Shown here in pieces: positions 61,967-64,000 of a DNA stretch of 64,000 nucleotides. How positions within the stretch are numbered: position 1 is the stretch's first letter; each line of letters begins with the position of its first letter. The translations under genes were made by a program, and so were the position numbers. Source of the DNA: Cloacimonetes bacterium UBA6097 (lineage in GTDB: Bacteria > Cloacimonadota > Cloacimonadia > Cloacimonadales > Cloacimonadaceae); NCBI GenBank assembly GCA_002435865.1, contig DIWV01000002.1:119427-183426 (forward strand), read 5' to 3'. Under the pieces are notes generated by a model that ran no database searches, was not told where the DNA came from, and saw only the letters and a program-made list of their open reading frames with translations.

Positions 61967-64000
61967 TTACCACTTTACATTAACGCCAACAAATGGCACT
62001 ATGGGAAATTGTCCGCTGTCAGACTTTTTAAGAACTGCATTGTTATCATCATCATAGACAATGTAGTAGTTCCTGCTTCCGATATTTTTATGGTCAAAAA
62101 CATTGATAACTTCTATATAAGGCTCAATTGAACCCCAGCTCTTTGTCCACTCAGTCTTTATACTTAAGTCCAGTCTGCTGTAAGCCGGCAGGCGAACCCT
62201 GTCTTTATAGCTGTACAGTATCTGAAACTGCTCACCGTCAAAGAAGACGCCTTCCGGCTTGGAAGTAGGCTGACCTGTGGAATAGGCAAAATTCATGCCG
62301 AACTTCACATCTCCACCAAAGAATTCCCAACCTGTATTTTCTGAGAATTTAAAAGTTTCCACAACATTCATCTGATGAGTTTTATCGTACAAAGGATAGA
62401 AATATTGCGGTTCTTCGGTCTGCGGATTGATATTGGTGTCTGCCATTTTACGGCGGGTGTTGCTAAGAGTATAACCAATGAAGCCCTCCAGACCAAGCCA
62501 ATCTGTCCTGAGTTGAGTATCAATACCATAGGTATAACCTTTCCCAACGTGGAAGGTATCTTTTAGCTGTCCTGTTTCATTATTCCAGGTATAATCGTTG
62601 GCAGTATTGTATTCGAGGAGGTTTTTATAATTCTTGTAATATACTTCAAAATCAAAAGCAAAATTAGAAGTAAGCTCGTTTTTATAACCTATAGAATAAT
62701 GGTCCGATGCGGCAGGTTCAAGGCTGCCATCCAAAGGAAACCACATATCCATAGGCGAGCCCATTCCCACATTCATAAGCGTTAGATATTGATAATAACG
62801 ACCGTAACTGACAAATACATTTTCAGCAATGTCAAGTTTTCTGCGCAAGGAAAGCCTTGGTTCCAGATTTGTATAATTAGCGCCTGGACTGCTTTTAAGA
62901 TTATTTGTAAGAGTATTGTAAACAGATAATCTGAGTCCGGGTTGAAGGGTCCAGAATTCATCGATATCCCAAATGTCCTGAATATATACAGCACTGGTTA
63001 AAGATGTGAGATCCACATCAGGTAGTGTGGTCGGGTCAATCTGATAAATAGTTTCCATCATAAGCTTTGTTTCGTTCCACTTAAGTTCCATACCAAAATC
63101 AACCTGATGGTTATTATTAATCACCCAGGAGTAGATACCCTTCAGAGTGATATCATCAATAGAATTCATGCGTGCAAATACCTTGCCGTTTTGTGAGGTC
63201 TGGTCCAGATTACTCTCAAACTGGCTTCCTGCCAGGACAAAATGTGAAAACAAACGCGGAGTAAACAGATGTACCCATTGCGATGAAAAAGTGCGGTTTC
63301 CCCAATCCAGGTGAAGCTTATCCCCCACATCCATATCCAGGTTGTCTTTGCCAAAATACATGCTGGCGCTAACCTTATCTGTGTTACTAATATCCCAATT
63401 CAATTTCCAGTGTCCATCGTAGAAATAGTAATCGGGCAAGTCAAAGGCTTTTTTAAGCAAATCCAGGTATGTCCTGCGAAAAGAACCCATATAAGAACCG
63501 CTTTCATTGCCAATCTTCCAGGGACCTTCCAGAGTGGCATTGGCAGATATCAGACTAAGCCTTGCTACACCCTGGTGATAATTTCTGTTGCCCTGACGGT
63601 TGGTTACATCCAGTACAGATGACAGTCTTCCGCCGTATTTGGCAGGATATCCACCCTTCATAAGCTCCACACTCTCAACAGCATCAGTGTTAAATGTGCT
63701 GAATATTCCTCCAAAATGACTGGGATTATAGACATCAATATCATCTATCAGGATAAGGTTTTGGTCAGGACTTCCACCTCTTACATACAATCCGCTGGAA
63801 AAATCTGAAACAGGCGTCACTCCCGGTAAAGTCAATATGCTTCGAAAGACATCAGCTTCTGCAACAGCAACTGTATTTAGGATATCTTCCGTGGTTTGGG
63901 TAAGGGTGCTTACTTTGATGTCCGGAGTATTGATCTCATTAAGTCCACTCTTGCTGGCTGTAACAGTTACCTTGCTTAACTCGATAGCTGCCTTTTCCAT
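61967..64000 (-). CDS. TonB-dependent outer-membrane receptor (partial)
   Basis: 677 residues are visible; the gene runs off the right edge of the window, so the signal peptide and probably a carboxypeptidase-regulatory-like domain are missing. A plug domain starts the visible part (VTVTASKSG, then LYVRGGSPDQNLILIDDI and the GGYPAKYGGRLSSVLDV segment), followed by a 22-strand-type barrel ending with GVNVKW. It imports a large substrate across the outer membrane with TonB energy. The downstream lipoprotein and small barrel protein complete the locus. Substrate unknown. Confidence 0.92.
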   Translation of the reverse strand: MEKAAIELSKVTVTASKSGLNEINTPDIKVSTLTQTTEDILNTVAVAEADVFRSILTLPGVTPVSDFSSGLYVRGGSPDQNLILIDDIDVYNPSHFGGIFSTFNTDAVESVELMKGGYPAKYGGRLSSVLDVTNRQGNRNYHQGVARLSLISANATLEGPWKIGNESGSYMGSFRRTYLDLLKKAFDLPDYYFYDGHWKLNWDISNTDKVSASMYFGKDNLDMDVGDKLHLDWGNRTFSSQWVHLFTPRLFSHFVLAGSQFESNLDQTSQNGKVFARMNSIDDITLKGIYSWVINNNHQVDFGMELKWNETKLMMETIYQIDPTTLPDVDLTSLTSAVYIQDIWDIDEFWTLQPGLRLSVYNTLTNNLKSSPGANYTNLEPRLSLRRKLDIAENVFVSYGRYYQYLTLMNVGMGSPMDMWFPLDGSLEPAASDHYSIGYKNELTSNFAFDFEVYYKNYKNLLEYNTANDYTWNNETGQLKDTFHVGKGYTYGIDTQLRTDWLGLEGFIGYTLSNTRRKMADTNINPQTEEPQYFYPLYDKTHQMNVVETFKFSENTGWEFFGGDVKFGMNFAYSTGQPTSKPEGVFFDGEQFQILYSYKDRVRLPAYSRLDLSIKTEWTKSWGSIEPYIEVINVFDHKNIGSRNYYIVYDDDNNAVLKKSDSGQFPIVPFVGVNVKW

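Overview
The window reads like a chromosome segment of an uncultured, AT-rich, Gram-negative bacterium of the FCB group, most likely Cloacimonadota (Candidatus Cloacimonas-like). This is inferred, not proven. The signs are large secreted beta-proteins ending in a YPNPF sorting/FlgD-like domain, a TonB receptor with a DUF4249-type lipoprotein, DUF5683- and sulfatase-modifying-factor-like proteins, and a complete bacterial rpoBC/ribosomal-protein locus. No phage, insertion sequence or CRISPR array was seen.

Layout. 1-5600: a small membrane protein and a thioesterase face a minus-strand operon of STAS protein, response regulator-anti-sigma kinase, prmC, murA and a sugar-nucleotide epimerase. 5870-9330: a MacA/MacB-type tripartite exporter. 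9336-11429: an EF-G with an unusual domain IV. 11654-17543: an M1 metallopeptidase and a large secreted protein, both with C-terminal sorting domains. 18010-20248: a DUF3795-like cysteine-rich protein and a Cdc48-like AAA+ ATPase with a cysteine cluster. 20397-34658, read on the minus strand: tRNA-Thr, tRNA-Tyr, tRNA-Gly, tRNA-Thr, tuf, rpmG, tRNA-Trp, secE, nusG, rplK, rplA, rplJ, rplL, rpoB, rpoC, rpsL, rpsG. This order is very conserved in bacteria, except that fusA and tuf do not follow rpsG.

35054-37403 holds two AT-rich accessory genes, a HEPN-like protein and an EVE-nuclease fusion, and is the best candidate here for an undescribed defence module. 37404-38795 is a dense collection of short repeats. 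38796-49464 carries two very large secreted beta-propeller/Ig proteins, a sulfatase-modifying-factor-like lipoprotein, a YgjP-type metallopeptidase and a GNAT-YoaP protein. 49911-53716 is a plus-strand run of cyclophilin, a small protein, MscS, a HAD phosphatase, YjbQ and a membrane-anchored unknown. 53727-59405 on the minus strand holds a TPR-SUMF1 protein, a DUF5683-like protein, an unknown enzyme, queH, a PAS protein and an acyl-CoA dehydrogenase. 60188-64000 is an outer-membrane uptake operon, cut by the window edge.

The most striking non-coding signal is a set of intergenic arrays whose sequence repeats every 11 bp, about one DNA helical turn. Three (near 17.6, 49.7 and 59.9 kb) share one sequence and are folded around a central hairpin. 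A fourth (37.8 kb) has the same period with a GC-rich unit, and the first 22 bases of the window look like the edge of a fifth.
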